The notes beneath the pieces were generated by a model. That model searched no databases, was not told the origin of the DNA, and saw only the letters and a list, made by a program, of their open reading frames with translations. Position numbers and translations under genes: made by a program. A stretch of DNA of 64,000 nucleotides from Capitulum mitella (taxonomy: Eukaryota; Arthropoda; Thecostraca; Pollicipedomorpha; Pollicipedidae): assembly GCA_030062745.1 (NCBI GenBank), contig CP099842.1, forward strand, positions 23,841,822 to 23,905,821. Direction: 5' to 3'. Below are positions 22,805 to 35,990 of this stretch, in pieces (position 1 is the first letter of the stretch; each line of letters begins with the position of its first letter).

Positions 22805-25800
22805 CAGGACGCCACAGACATTCTCTCAGATGGTCATAAGATCCTATCTTTAAGATCCGACCATAAGACGCACACACTGGCGTCAAGTGCAGGACCGCAT
22901 ATGAAAAGGATAGCCGCTGTCTGCCAGACGAAGGAGACCACCAAGATAGACAAGCAGAGGTGGTCACCTTAGCCGGACAGAGCAGCCGTCCAACGGACAT
23001 CGACAACCTGCATCCGTCTTGCCGGCAGGTACGGGTAGAAGAACGAGACGGCCCGGCGGACAAACAGTCGGCCGTTACGGCCAACACGCGGGCCGTTAGA
23101 AAACAGCGCGACGAGGATCCTGCCAGGCAATGGACAGATTGACGAACAAGCTGACAAAGGAGATGGACGAGTGGCCACCGGCCGGACGGCCGGCCGGCAG
23201 AGATCAACGGAGGACGTGCGGGGGCCGGACGCAGGGGCGACCGATGTCGACAGGCCGTGGGCGGCTAAAAAAAGCCGAGAAATGGCATGAGTTTCGCGTT
23301 TTGCTACCTCAAAATAAGCATTAAATTAATTAAAGAAGACAGCGCAGGTAAAAAAAAACATACAAACTGGAGTGAGCGGAGGCATGGTGGTCCTTCGGCT
23401 TTCGCGAGACTGTGTACTCTGGCCAAGGGTCGAAAGAGGATCTGGTAGGTTTTAACTAGGGTGTTGATACAGACCAGTTGGCCTCGAAGTGTTGTCGGCG
23501 TTGCGATTCCAACGGAAACGATTCTCACGACAGAAACCACTTGCCACGACTGCAAGAGATAGGGTAACCGTCAAGGCACTGATCAGAACAACATCTGCGA
23601 CTGCGGGAGATATCGCCGGTCAGCATCACCCCTCGGGATGACCACCTGTGTCGGTGCCGGGGACGGGGGCGACTGCTGGTCGCCAGGGTCGCCAGCTGAC
23701 GTCGACACGGTCCCGCCGGCTACCCCCGCTGCACCGAATGAGCCGGGCTGTGTAAATAAACAGGCCGGCCGGAGGAGTCGGCGGCCCCCGGCCGCCGGCG
23801 GCGACCGGCTCCGACGTTCGACCGGCGGCGACCGCAGCGTCCGCCGGCGGCCAGACGACCGACTTCGGGCGGGTATCGCTCGTCCGAGCGCGCGTCACAT
23901 CCAGAACAAACGACTCCGGAGCGCTGCCGGCGCTCGCCGCGCGGCCGCTTACGGTGCCAGGACGCCGTCCCGGTTCGGCGCCGGGCCGATTCTGTCGGTC
24001 GTAGATCACCGAGCGCGACGCGGCCGCTCGCGCCCGGGCCTCGTTCGGACGCGGCCGCCGCCGATCGCCGTCACGGCCACGCACCCGCGGCCGCGGGCTG
24101 GCGGTAACGAGCCGGGCGCGGCCGCGGCTGGCTGTTGCGGTCGGCTCCGGCGGCGCGATGAGGCACGGCCCGGCCGCCGGCCATCAGCCGGGCCGGGCGG
24201 CCGCCGGCCGGCGTCGCCAGGCGGTGGCGCGCCACAAAGGGTCGGAGCGCGGCCAGGTCACGTTCGCCCGCCGCGGCCGGACGACCGGCGCCGCCTCCCA
24301 TTGGCATTCCTCCGGCGGCAGCGGCGGCGGCCGGTCGCCGGTGGCCGCTGGTCGCCGCGCTCAGGGCCTAATCCCGGCATCGGGAGGCCGGCCGCCGTCG
24401 CGCCGCCACGGACGGAGCCGGCGGTCCCGTCGGCGACCCGGACATGTCTGAACCCCGGGTCCAGACGGCCGAGTCCTCTAGCGTGCAGCGCGCGGAAGTG
24501 TCACCCTCACCTGGCCACCGTCGGAGGGCGGCGATCCTGACCGGTAACAGCAGACAGCGTCCGCGTACGGCAGCCCCCAGACAGGAGCGCTCGCTATTTT
24601 TCGCCGAACAGCGCGGCACTGTTTGCCGAGCCCGGCGCCGGAGCTCTGTGTTCGGCCGGTCCGACCGGCCCGTGCTCGGAGGGCCTGACGCGGCGCCGTT
24701 CCCAGCACGGCGGGGCCGCTCTCAGCACGGCGGACCGGCGCCGGGCCGGTCTCGGCGGGCGGGGCCGGCGCCGTTCTCAGCCGGCCCGACCGCAAGAGCC
24801 CCGCTCCCAGGCGGCGCGTCCCGCAAAAACCCGGCCCGACAACAGCCGACAATAATTATATCCGGTAATTAGGTAATTGCACGGGCCAGAACAAGAAAGC
24901 TCTGTGTTTACACGCAAATCGGCCGGGGTTCAAGGCCTGATTAATGCAGCCAAAATGGCGACCTGCACATCCAAACTGCGCCTGCAACGGGCGGCGGGCT
25001 GCAGACGGCGGCGACCTCCGGCGCGGCTGCGGCGAGCGTGGCGCGGCACGGCCGGCCCGGCGCGGCGCCGCGGCCGTCCGGTCGCCGACGCTATCTCACC
25101 GATCTGAGAGCCGACTGACACCGGTCAAAACGCGGCCATTAATCCGAGACCGCCGGCTCCGCGGCGCCCTCCGGCTTCCCCGCGGCGCCCCGCCGGCGCC
25201 CGATGCGATCGTGCGGTCGACCGGCGGCGCCCCTCGTCCGGAGCCCTCCAGGCGCTCCTCTACCCCCTCCTGGCCAGCGCGACTCGCAAAAAGCGGGGCG
25301 CCCGGCGCCGGCGCGCCCCGGCCTGCTGCGTGAGCAATGATAACATCGCCGGAAAAACTGGAGGGAACTTGTAAAGATGGCCTAATGGCGATGCTATCGA
25401 CGGTCGTGGCCGGCCGCCGCACTCGCGGAAGCCAACAAAAGCCGGCGAGAGGAGGAGACGCCGGCCGGCCGGAGAGGCACAAACAACTGGCTAATCGATA
25501 CGGCGAGAGCCGCTTGTCGAAATCCGCCATCGGCCGACAGGGCCGCGGCCGCCGCCCGGGAACCGGCCCGGAGGACACGGCGCAGACACGGCGCGGACAC
25601 GCGGCCGACACGGGCGCCGGCGATTGCCCGCGCCGGCAAGGGTTGTCGCCGGATCTAATTTAACGCGTATCGACGCGGCCGCCTCCCGCTGGGAGAAGCG
25701 GCCCCTTATGCCGTTAACTTGGCCGAGCGGCCGGCGGCGGCGCGGCGAAGTCTCGGGGGATGGCCGGCCGGCGCCACGCGCGAACCACGCGTCAGCCTGT

Positions 25801-27689
25801 GCAGAGGGCACTGACCGGCCCACATGGCCGAGGAAAGAACGGGCGCTGGTAAGGACCACGCGGCAGCACGGGACAGGACGCTGCGACGGACAGCACGTAT
25901 GACTCACGAACGGACAATGGGACGAACCACATGCCCGAGCTGGAGGAGACTCCCGTCAGACTGCACGTTAAACATGCAGCAGACACTATTCAGGACCAAA
26001 GGTCAATCAAGGTGCTGCAGAGCGACATAGGGTCGGGACAACTCGTGGCAGACCGCAGAAAAAAAACTCGTCCAGACCTGTCAGAACCTACGGAAAGTCC
26101 TCAGGAGCGTTCGGACCTCTCATGGTGCCGCGTGCGCCGAAGAGTACACCGCCCGGACCACTCCTGACACCGCTCGGACCACGCCAGACCGCCCAGAGGG
26201 TGGTCCGACCGGAAGGCGCCACTACGAGGGGAGTCGGAGGGGGCTCCTGAGGGGTGAACGCTGGGAATGTGGTGCAAACGGTCGGAATTCGAGAAGGAAT
26301 TCATTCCGCCTCGGTGGTCCGAAATTTACGTCACTCCTGAGGAGAAACAGCAGGCTCTAAAAAGCAGCACATGGAAGCGCGAGCCGTTGATGGAAGTTCT
26401 CGCTGTACCTGTAGCCTGTCAGGCGACCCTTTTAGCAGATAAGAATGTGTTCAATGGCAAAGTGCACTTACTGGATCGCCTTGGACTTTAGAGCACTAAC
26501 ACTGTACAATGTCGAGGCGCTAAGCATCAAATTACCGAATTAGTGCCGGGAATAGGTCTCGCAAAACCTCTTTTGCGCTTGGTACTTGCTTGCTATTCAT
26601 CACGCTCAGCAAATTATGCAGGTGATTGCACCGGACTTGGAAAATTAATGAAAGGATGAAATATTGAGTTTACCATAATAAACAGCACAAATTTGCATTG
26701 CGGCTTTTAAAAGTTGATAGAAAAAACTGCGCCTATGCCTGAAAACAATGCCGTTCCCGGACGACGAGCTGGAAACAAGAGGGGCCATTTTTCTGCGTTT
26801 CCCCGGCAGCGTAACGACAGGCGACAGCACGCCGCCTCCCCCGCTCGGCATCACGCGCCATTTCATTCCGGCTCCGAGACCCAACCGTCCGGCAGCGGCG
26901 TCGCCGCCGCCTGGCAGCCGTGCGGGGCCGATAAGGGGCCGCCGCGCCTCCGGTTCGAAATCCCGCGGCGACCGCGCGCGCGGCGCCGGCGCCCTTTACG
27001 CTCCCCCGGAGAGTTTTACGGCTGATTGTATTGATTGTATGTATCCGCGTGTCGGCAAGTGGGGGGCGGCGGCCGCGGCCGCGCCGTCGGCGCGCCGGCC
27101 GGCCGGGCGACGGCGGTGTCGCGGCGGCGGGTGACGAGTAACGGCGCACGCGGGGCGATACCGGCGGCGAGGCGGCCCGGTCGCCGCCTCTCGGGCCGCG
27201 CTCCGGCCGGCGGTCGCGGCGCCGCGGAGGCGCACCCGGCGCGACGAAGTAATTCGACTAAGAGGACTGCGTTACTAATGCAGCGGCGTATTGTCGCCGG
27301 CACGGAGGAGGAGGATCGATTTGGAGTTTCTCGGCCGCCGTCCTCCCACGAGACTCGTTACCAGCCGTGACCGCACGCGGGCGCGTTTTTATTAGCGCGT
27401 TGACGGCGGGGCACGAAATTGTGCAGTTCGAGTTCAGTGAACCTCGCACAATTTGCTTACTGAGTGTGGTTGAGTTAGGAGAGACGCACTACCTTGGCAG
27501 AGTGACGTAGGCGAGGGGAAATATTCGCCATGACGGCAGAACAATTCGTGAGTCATTGCGAAACGACTTCCGCTGCATGTTGTTTGACATCGCCCGATTG
27601 CTGCAGCAAAGGGCCCCTGTTCTTTGCGACAAAAATCGCGAGTTTGACATCCCATTGTTTTAGCCGACTCAACTGTTCATGACTCATTT

Positions 27690-28200
27690 GGTATTAACAA
27701 GGTAGTGCATTCATGCGGCCCGGCTATTGTTGCAGCGAAATCGTCATGAACTAGATCTGGAGGATTTCGAGCAGCCCTTCAAAGCTAAAAAAGAGTTTGA
27801 TCAGAATGACATGACAGCAACATCTGGTACAATCGACTTCACGTCACGAATGATTTCATCAACATTTCTTCCAATTCTGACGTTTCTGGTACACGGAAGT
27901 TTTCCTCGACGGAAGGCTTCAATAAAATTTGAAGGATTTATGGATGTAGCGGGCTCATTCCGTATGGTCCAGTAGCCAAAAATGGGCCACCGGACCACAC
28001 GGCACATTGCATGGTAGCCTTATCAATTTCAAATGATGTTCAGGTAAACTTCTAGTGATGCGTGGAGAAGAAGAACCTAAAATGCCGTTAGCCCTACCAG
28101 AAGTAAAAACGTTCCTGCACGTAAGCACGGGTTAAGGTGTCTGCGGTTTGAGCACATACCACTAATTGTGCTTTACCGCCACATCTATGGTTACGTATAA
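27690..28200 (-). pseudogene. Decayed mariner/Tc1-type transposase fragment
   Basis: On the minus strand, pieces in more than one frame and broken by stops align in order with the DDE domain of arthropod mariner-like transposases. AYVQERFYFW (about 28115) matches the GYVN.QN.R.W region. CAVWSGG and GPYG (about 27990) match VTVWC..WSGG..GP. LYQMLLSCHSDQT (about 27815) matches WFQQDGATCHTA..T, with the DG of the catalytic site lost. AGPHECTTLL (about 27710) matches PPRSCDLTPL. The order and spacing are right, but every block is damaged, so it is an old inactive copy. Similar but weaker resemblance may extend towards 28400. I judged this by eye. Confidence 0.5.
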
Positions 28201-30113
28201 AATGAATAAACATTTACGAATGCTGTCGAATAAAGAGCTTGAAAATGTCTGACAAACTGAATAATTTTCGGGGGGCCGCCATTCGAAACAAATGGAAGCA
28301 TTCGTTTCGCCCAGTGATAGCAAATCGCAAAGACAAATTGCCTCAAATTTCCGTCTTTAATCGGAAACGCACGGCAAGGATCTCGACACTCGCGCTTCGA
28401 CACATGAACTGGACGTTCAGCCACGCTGTGACAGTGCCCATCCCACATTCAACGCCCGTCGGACACTTACGGAAGACACCGGCCTCTCCTGTCGCACCGC
28501 TGGTACCACACGACTTCGCAACCACCGCGTCTCCCGCTCTAGACGTCGCGCCTCAGAACTCAGCTCAGCTCCTCCGTCCTCACGGGGCGCAGCTCGGGAG
28601 CGGATTAAACACGACCCTCCTCCGCGAACTTCACGGGCCGACTGTGCGTGAGCGGCGGCCGGCGCGGCTGCTTTCCGTCGCGGCCGCCAGGCGGCTCTGG
28701 GAGCGGCCGGAACGCGGTGTCGCTCGTCCCGCCGGGACCGGGCGGGGACCCTCGTCGTGAACCTGGGGCGAGGGACGGTCCCAGGAGCTAGGCAGGCCGC
28801 ACTCGAGAGCTGCCCGGCTGCCGTACCCTGGGACCTCCCGCTCCCAATGCTGGACTGGGCAGTACGGTCGTTTGGGAGCAGGAAGAACACGGGGAAAACG
28901 GCGTTGTTGTCGAACTCCGCCACTGGTTACGTCGCACGTGAAGTAGGGAGTGACGTCACCGGGTAGATCAGGTTAGGCAGTTCTCAAAAGAAGTCCTTTT
29001 GGTGAAATGTAAAGGGGATACTTAAAAAATATATCAAGGTGCTTACACTGTCGTTGCCTTCGTCACTAAAAGCAGCTCGGCTGCTCATTTCATGGGTCCC
29101 AAGTAAAGTTGGTGGGTATTGGGGTTCTTTCAATATTGCAGGTGCTAGAGCACGGCCGGAATTAGTAACTCCACCCAAGGAAAAGCGATCTTCTTGGGAC
29201 AGTGACCAGAGGCGCGGGTAAATGCATGAGTCCCACTATCTTGTGATATCCTGCTGCGGTCATCCTTTGTTGGAACGGAGTGAGCCTCCTCCTCCTCTCC
29301 GAGTCCAGAAGAACGGCAGATTCAAACTTCTTGAGGAACCTTCATACCTTCCAGGGTGTAGTGGGTTTTGATTGGACGAGTGTATGGACGGTCTCCACAA
29401 GTTATTCCGCCCCCAATGAATGCATCATCATGCTAATAGCCGTTTTTATGATCGAAGTTGGCGTCATCGACGCTAATACCACTTCCGCGCTTCGCGCAAA
29501 CCCAGCATCGCACCACAAAACTGCTTTGGCGAAACCGTGACTCATCTCCCATTTGCCGTCCCGCAGTCACTACAACCCCAGACTTGATGATCTGCAGGCT
29601 CCGGGGGAGTTCCACGATAATTTAAATAAGATGCATCAGCTTCGTGATGAATGACGCGCTTGTGTAGTCTGCATGCCGCAAATTAGGGTGTTTACCTTGC
29701 ACGTGCATAAGCAGACTGACATGCGGCTGGAACAATTTTACCAAATAATCATGGCCAGTGCTGTTTCGCGAGGGTTGAATGGAAATGTTTCTCATAATAC
29801 CGCAAGTCTGCATGAAAGACGAGGACTTGAGTGGCCAATCAAGTGTCTTCAGCCGTGAAACATTGCCGATAACTAAACATCAAACTGCTAGAGGCCAGGC
29901 TGGGAGTTGTACCTAGCGGATTTTATCGTTACGTAATATTTCTAGCCTGTAACTGCCAGCCGAGGCCATTGATTCGCGGTGGGCAATTCAAGAACATTTG
30001 GCAAGGTCTAGATGTAGGAAGCCAGTCCACACAAGTTTTGTCTTGTCAGCATTGCGAAATCTTTAAGTAGTGCTTGGATAAAAAGCGGCCTTTCAACAGA
30101 ATGGCTGGTCACT

Positions 30114-30420
30114 TTACTTGCGAGATGTACCATAAAAGAAGATAGAACAATTTCCTTGCCATATTGGACTCCGACGCGCCGTGGATATGACTTTTAAAGT
30201 ACCGTCGTACAACTTTGAGGTCCTGTCGCATTTCATTTCAGCCGGTGAACTTCCCTTCCGATGAAACTTTAAGAACGACGGGCCTTGGTGAGACAAAAAC
30301 CATTCGCGCTCTTCAAAACAACAAGGTTCTGGCCAAACAAAACGCTTCGAAAACACTATCTCTCCCCCAGGAAAACAAGGATGGGATCCCTTCTGCCTTC
30401 TAAATCACACTAGACAGTGA
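30114..30420 (-). pseudogene. Second decayed mariner-type transposase fragment
   Basis: A minus-strand frame of about 80 residues reads WFLSHQGPSFLKFHRKGSS, later KLYDGTLK, then RR....QG and IFFYGTSRK before a stop. This parallels the mariner core VFWD.KG.LL.DF..KGTT...YC.TLKKLR..I..KRRG....G..LLHDNARPH. Aromatic, glycine and KGTT/TLK positions agree, while the second catalytic Asp is not preserved. It appears to be from a different mariner group than the fragment at 27.7-28.2 kb. Flanking ends and terminal repeats were not found. Confidence 0.45.
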
Positions 30421-30686
30421 GCATTTTATTTGAGCCCACCGCGCCATTGTCGGCCGCCGGCGTTTCCACCCTCGCATTTAGCGGGCCGCCGGCGTCCTCT
30501 ATCTTTCCGCCAGGCCGGCCGGCTCTATGCAGCCGGCGAGATGCCGGCCGGCGATAAGGGTGCAACTTCTCGCCGCGCCCGTGCCGCGGCGATAGCGGAA
30601 ATTGGCGGCCGGTGTCTCGCCCGAGGAGCGCGCCGGCCGGCCGTCCAGACGCCGGCGGCCGCGCTCGGTAAACAGGGCCCCGGCGC

Positions 30687-30965
30687 CCGGCCGGCCAGCT
30701 CTGCCGCTGGTCAGGTCAGCTCTGCCGGAGGCCCGGCCAGTTCTGCCGCTGGTCTGGCCCAGCTCTGACAGCGGCCGGCCAGCTCTGACGCTGGTCTGAC
30801 CCAGCTCTGACAGCGGCCGGCCAGCTCTGCCGCTGGTCAGGTCAGCTCTGCCGGAGGCCCGGCCAGTTCTGCCGCTGGTCTGGCCCAGCTCTGCCGGCAG
30901 GCCGGCCAACTCTGTCGCTGGTCTGGCCCAGCTCTGCCGCTGGTCCGCCCAGCCCCGCCGCTGGC
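30687..30965. repeat. GGCCAGCTCTGCCGCTGGTC minisatellite with 126-bp higher-order unit
   Basis: Units of about 20-27 bp with the core CCAGCTCTGNCGCTGGTCNG run across the block. A larger segment starting CCAGCTCTGCCGCTGGTCAG at 30695 is repeated at 30821, offset 126 bp, over about 80 bp with almost no change. That indicates a recent higher-order duplication. The frames over it encode repeated Gly-Arg-Ala-type strings and are not taken as genes. Confidence 0.88.
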
Positions 30966-31917
30966 AGAGAGTGACACCGCCGCCAGAGCAGCGCGGTTTG
31001 GTGACGGGAGGAGTGGCGAAGGCACCAGGTGGAGGAGGTGTTTATTGGGATGATGTTTTTCTAGGTTCGGGATGGGTGCAGAAATGTTCTGAACAGTAGG
31101 GAGTGCGGTCTGGTGTGCGGCCAGCTCCTTGCAGCTGCTCTCGCAATGTACTCAGGACTCTGGATTGTCATCTAAAACGGCTGTATTGACATTCGGGATT
31201 TGCATGTCATGTATGAAAGGATGGTATTACATTACCATCCACTCCTGCGCCGTGAGGCTTACAGTGTTAGAAGTACAAATACAATTTCCGATCTGATTTT
31301 ATCTTCTGCTGAACTCCGTAAGCAATAAAATCTTTTCCGTGGGGAGCTATGCATGTGAATCATGCATTCTTATCTGAACATCTTTTTGCGAACGGAAACG
31401 CACAGGATGCTCCACGGTGCTTATGTAATTGTCGGTCATCAGAAAATTACTACTTCCACTACGTAAGGAGAAATATCAATCAAGCGCCTTATCCCTGGGC
31501 TGATTTTCCCCGAGATAAAAGCGGCTTCTGGAGATTTTATCACGCAATCTCGCTTAGGAACGGTCCATTAAAGTCTTCCCAAATTGTTCCCGTCGCCAGT
31601 CGTTAGAGCGAAGCCGGCCGGTCGCCGGCCGCGCCCGGTATCTCACCAATCGTATCACCGTGGCGTTCGACCGCTACATTAAAACTGCATTAGACCAAAA
31701 CAAAAAGTCAACAACAGAGTCGTGGAGGGCGAAATGACCATTAGGCGGCCGCCCGGTCCGGACCGCGGACCGGGCGACTCTCGGGCCGGACGGTCGGACC
31801 GGGCGGCACCTTTGTCGCCCGTGCGATAACGCCCGGGCGCCCGATCACGCGCTGGAAGTGGGGACGGCGCCGGTACCGTTACCGCCGCGACCGGCAGTCC
31901 CCGGCTGGACGACTGCC

Positions 31918-32365
31918 GGTCGCGTTCGGTCGTCCGTTCAGCCTTGGTGTGCCGCGTTCAGTCTTCGGTTCGGGCCCGGTCTACGCGTTCGGTCTGAAGG
32001 TCAGGCGTGGGTTGTACGTTCGGTTTTCGGTACAGACCCGGTATGTGCTGTTCGGTCCTCAACAAAGGCCGGTTTAGTAACGCTCAGTCTGTTTCTTAGC
32101 CCTGGCCTTCACATTCAGTCTACATTTCGGGCCTTTTCTCTGATATTCAGTCCTTAGGTCCGGCCTGTCTTGTCACGCGCCGTCTGTATTTGTGGCCCTG
32201 TCCCTCACGTGTGACCATCAGTCCAAACCTGGTCTGTCACGTTCACTCTTAATTTCAGGTCCGATCCCACACGTCCAGCCCGCTATTTTGGTCCGGCCCA
32301 TCAGTTTCGCTCCCCAGTTCGACCCGTTCCGTCACGTTCGGCTCTCAGTCCGGCCGGCCCGGCAG
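31918..32365. repeat. About 40-bp degenerate minisatellite (GTTCGGTC / TTCAGTC)
   Basis: CGTTCGGTC, CGTTCAGTCTTCGGTTCGGG, GTTCGGTTTTCGGTACAGA, CTCAGTCTGTTTC, ATTCAGTCTACATTTCGGGC, ATTCAGTCCTTAGGTCCGG and GTTCGGCTCTCAGTCCGG recur at about 35-45-bp spacing over 450 bp with strong divergence. Confidence 0.7.
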
Positions 32366-35300
32366 TCGCCCGCCCAGCAGTCCCGCGCCCAGCAGCCGGT
32401 CGCCCGGCTATCAATCCGAGCCCGGGCCCGAGCGACTGGCTGTCGGTCTCAGTTAGCCGAGTCCGATCCCCATCTGATGGCGCCGGCCAGCGCATGGGTC
32501 GACTCGCAGATAAGAGGCCCTCGGCCGGCATTCCGCGCTCGCCGTGGCGCGGCCGATTCTGGGACGCGTGGCATTTTCGGCGCTGAAAACAGAGCGAATG
32601 TTGGGGCCGCCAAGGTTTGGCTGCCCGCGTAATGTACGGTCGCGTCTGGCCGCTACGTTCTTTCCCCATACTTCAAAACCTCTCGATAGTTATAGCGCTC
32701 TCGATATGCTCAGCGAGTAGCCGAAGAAATATGGGCCATCTCCCACTTGGCCGTCGGAATTTCTGCTTTCTGTGCCGCGCACAAGGCTGTAAACGGCGCG
32801 CTTACCAATGCGGCGGACCACCGAGGCGATTTTAACGAGGAGTAATTCGAAGAGAGGATGATTGCTGTTTAGCCGGCCCTCTAATTACACCGACGCTATC
32901 TCGCGTCGATCCGTCCCGAAAGCTCCGAAAATAATGTCAAACGCTGTCGCCGTGTTTGGGAGCCGATCAGTTAGCGCGCCGCCCGGCCGGCGTGCTTTTG
33001 TGTCGTATCGGCCGCATCTGGCCGGCGCCGCGAGTAATCACCCGGCGCAGGTGAGAACGGCGCGAGAATAGCGCCGACACGTGAGACGGCAGTGTTATGC
33101 GTTGTGTTATGCGTTGTTATGCGGCGCGCCGCCGTCCGTCGCGGCCTCGTTTCATTACGGATATTGGCGATCTATGTACCGGCCGGTCGGGCGGCGGCGG
33201 CGGCGGCGGCGGTCCCGCCTGCTGGGCGCCGACGGCGCGTATTGGCATTCAGGCCCTGTCGCCGAACGCTGGAACGTTATCCGGGATCTAGCGGGAAACA
33301 CAATCCGATGGCTTTGTGAATGACGACGAGCTGCGGGCATGGCGTCGCCCTCCCGTCCGCGGCTCACCTGATCGAAACCGTTCTCGAGACGCTCGGCTTT
33401 CATTGGAGGACTGCGCTTCAGCAGTTCTGGTAGCCATCGCCGCGGGGTCGTCGACATCCTTGCTAAAAATGCGGCCGGCAAAAGCCACCGGCCATTGTTT
33501 GGGTTTTGCCGCGCCGTGCTTCGACGGCGAAAATCCATCGGGTTTCGGACGAGCTTTAGCTCTCATAGACAGATGCTCACTCAGTTTGCACCCCGTTCGG
33601 CTGATGGTCGCTGCACCATCGCCGAAGCAGCAGGAGGGAGTCTGTTGAACGCCCGACCATCCGAGAACCATTATCGCCATCCGAAAGTTTGCCATTACGT
33701 TGAGTGAACCGAGGACAGGGCGCGCCGGCCGACAGCGGTTTGATTTACTCGTACGGGGCAAGGAAACCATTTACTGGCGGGAAAAGATAGACCCGGCCAG
33801 TGGAAAGAAATTCGTCGATAATGGACGTAATGATGCGCGTTTCCACGTAAGGGCTGGTTAGAGGGGCTAGCTCTGAAGAGTTCCAATGTCTGAAAGGGAT
33901 TCCGTCCTTGCTCATTTGTCAAGTTTTTGCATCATTTGGCCCTGTTTACACAGCATTTAAGCTCTTTCCACGCAGCTTGGAGGAAGCGTTCGTCTGTTGA
34001 GAGATATGCCACGCATCATTCAAAGACTCAGTTCGTTCGGCTCAGTGATAAACTGAATGGATAACGCGACTCCGCCACACTGCACTTAACTTGCTCGCCG
34101 CCCGTTTTAGCGACACAGGAGCGCCTCCTCCAGTTCAGTAACCTCATCTTACGCCCAGCGCAGCGCGCTCGTCGGCCCATCTCTTATTCGCTGCATGGGT
34201 TCATTCGCCCGGCCCTGCCTATCCCCAGACGCAGTGATGGGCCCATCCCGGCGATTGTGGGTGGCTGGGTTTCCAGCGGCGGCCGGCACCGCAGCGCCGG
34301 CGCGCGAGCGGCAAAAACCCCACCACGCTCATCAAGTAATGAGGCGGTCAGCTCTGCCGTTCCCGTAACAGCGCCTCCAGTGCATGCAACAAATCATGTT
34401 TTTACGCTGTTACACGCTGCAGCGACTGGACGGCCTCATTACATTTTGGAATTGATAATCTCGGAGAGGTGCCTTATTAACCAGCAATGTGCCGATCTCA
34501 CGAACGCCGGCCGCCATGACCGGCCGATTTGTTGCCGAGCAATCAGCCGAGTACCGAGCTCTGTTTGGCCGACGTTCGACTCCCGGTGTCCGCCGCCGGC
34601 CGGCCCGCGCGGCCGACAATAGCGCATGCATAATGACCCTAAGAGCCTTCGCTACGGGCGGGTCGCCGCCGCCAAATTGGGCAGACGCGTATCGGCGCCG
34701 GTGGGCCGTGCTTCCTCACAATTACTGGTGCGTGCGTCCGCGGGAGAGCATCGGCGTCCGGAGGGCCGGGGCGGCCTCCCGCCCCGCTCGTCCCCACGCT
34801 CTTCCGCTTGTCCCTTGCTCGTCCCCCGCGCTCTTCCCCACGCTCTCCCTCTCTTCTCCCGACCGTCGCAGCGTGACCGTTCCTCGTCTCCGGCCGGCTT
34901 CCGCACGTTTTCGTCTCCCTCTCGTTTCGCGGCCGTCTCCCAGTCGTCTCCGTCTGCTTCCCTCGGTCTCCGGACGTCTCCCTCTCGTCTCCCGTTCGCC
35001 TGCCGCCGTCTCCCGCCCGGTCGCCGCGCGGCTGCCGCCAGCTCGGCGGCTCGAGTGTTTGGCCGAGCGGGCCGCACCGGCCCGCCGGCTGTTTGGACGA
35101 GCTGCGGTTATTGGGCGCACCGCGGACGCGACCGAAAACAAGCGGCGGCGCCGGCGACGGCCGAGGCCGGCCGACGCGGCGCGATTAATCCGAGGTGGCG
35201 CGCCGCGGTCCCCGGGGCAGGTGCGGCAGCCAGACGTGTTGCCGCTGCCGCCGCCCGGCGGCCGCACGACCGGCGGCGCCGGCCGGCGGGCGCCCTGGGG

Positions 35301-35927
35301 ACGGGACCGTGGGCGATTCGCGGGATGGAGGGCGATGTCGTGTCCTCGAGGTGCAGGTCGTTGATAAATTGCGTAACTGTGGTGTGATTAGTAATGGTTT
35401 ACTTTGCTACTCTGCCGACGATACCTTGGCCCTTAATGCAGTCATCAAGTATTTTCCCCAAATACTACGTGATGGACAAGTGTAGGGATGTAGCCCAGGT
35501 AGGGCCGTGGATCTGCCAACTAGGAGGCGGCCCTAACAGTTTTAGTTAATGTTAGCATTACAAATGTGATGTTGCATGGAAAGAAACCGACCACAGACGG
35601 CTCAGCCCTACGAACTTCCAAGCCGCTCCCACCCAGCGCTTTTTTTCAGTCTCCTTTGTGCCTCATAAAACATTTTTTAAACCGAACGCATGACTGCTAG
35701 AACTTCAACCGAACGCATGACTAGAAGACTGAGAGCAACATTTTTGCCTCACCACTCACAGCTCGGTAAATTTGAACGTAAGCTCAGTTTAATTCCTGCA
35801 TTCGTAAGATCAATTCCCTCAAAGGGACAGTTTTCCTTGCCTGACTGTCGCAGCCCGTTCAGCAGTGGTGGTCAAATGGTCACGCCGCTCCGCACAGTGT
35901 CGGCTCCGCCCGGCCGCGGCGACACGA

Positions 35928-35990
35928 CACCGGCCACCGACACCGGGCCGGCGACACCGGCCACCGACACCGGGCCGGCGACACCGTGCG
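35928..35990. repeat. 27-bp tandem duplication (CGACACCGGCCACC...)
   Basis: Two adjacent, nearly perfect copies of a 27-bp unit beginning ACACCGGCCACCGACACCGG and continuing GCCGGCG. In one frame they read (ATPATDTGP)n; no gene context. Confidence 0.85.

Larger units (their letters stand above)
20281..26240. other. GC-rich region upstream of the plexin coding start, no supported gene
   Basis: The region contains GGAC/GGAGAC-rich simple sequence at 20740-20870, (CGG)n at 21764-21811, an imperfect GGAGACC-rich repeat at about 22340-22560 and (GA)n at 22734-22800. Long frames such as those at 23.6-24.5 kb are Arg/Ala/Gly/Pro-rich and overlap on both strands, so I read them as compositional. The plexin promoter and non-coding first exon may lie here, but I cannot place them. 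Confidence 0.6.
26241..30430. other. Lower-GC island with old transposon debris
   Basis: Apart from a GC-rich interval near 26.85-27.25 kb and 28.45-28.75 kb, this stretch is clearly richer in A and T than its surroundings. It contains the two mariner-like remnants listed separately. The rest, including 29.2-29.9 kb where fairly protein-like but broken frames occur on the minus strand, I cannot identify. Confidence 0.5.

Noticed and set aside
23638..24540. 300-codon plus-strand frame
   Set aside because: Arg/Pro/Gly/Ala-rich, overlapped by open frames on both strands, with no motif.
26930..26970. GGTTCGAAATCCC resembling a tRNA B box
   Set aside because: One extra base relative to the B-box consensus, no A box and no acceptor stem at proper distance.
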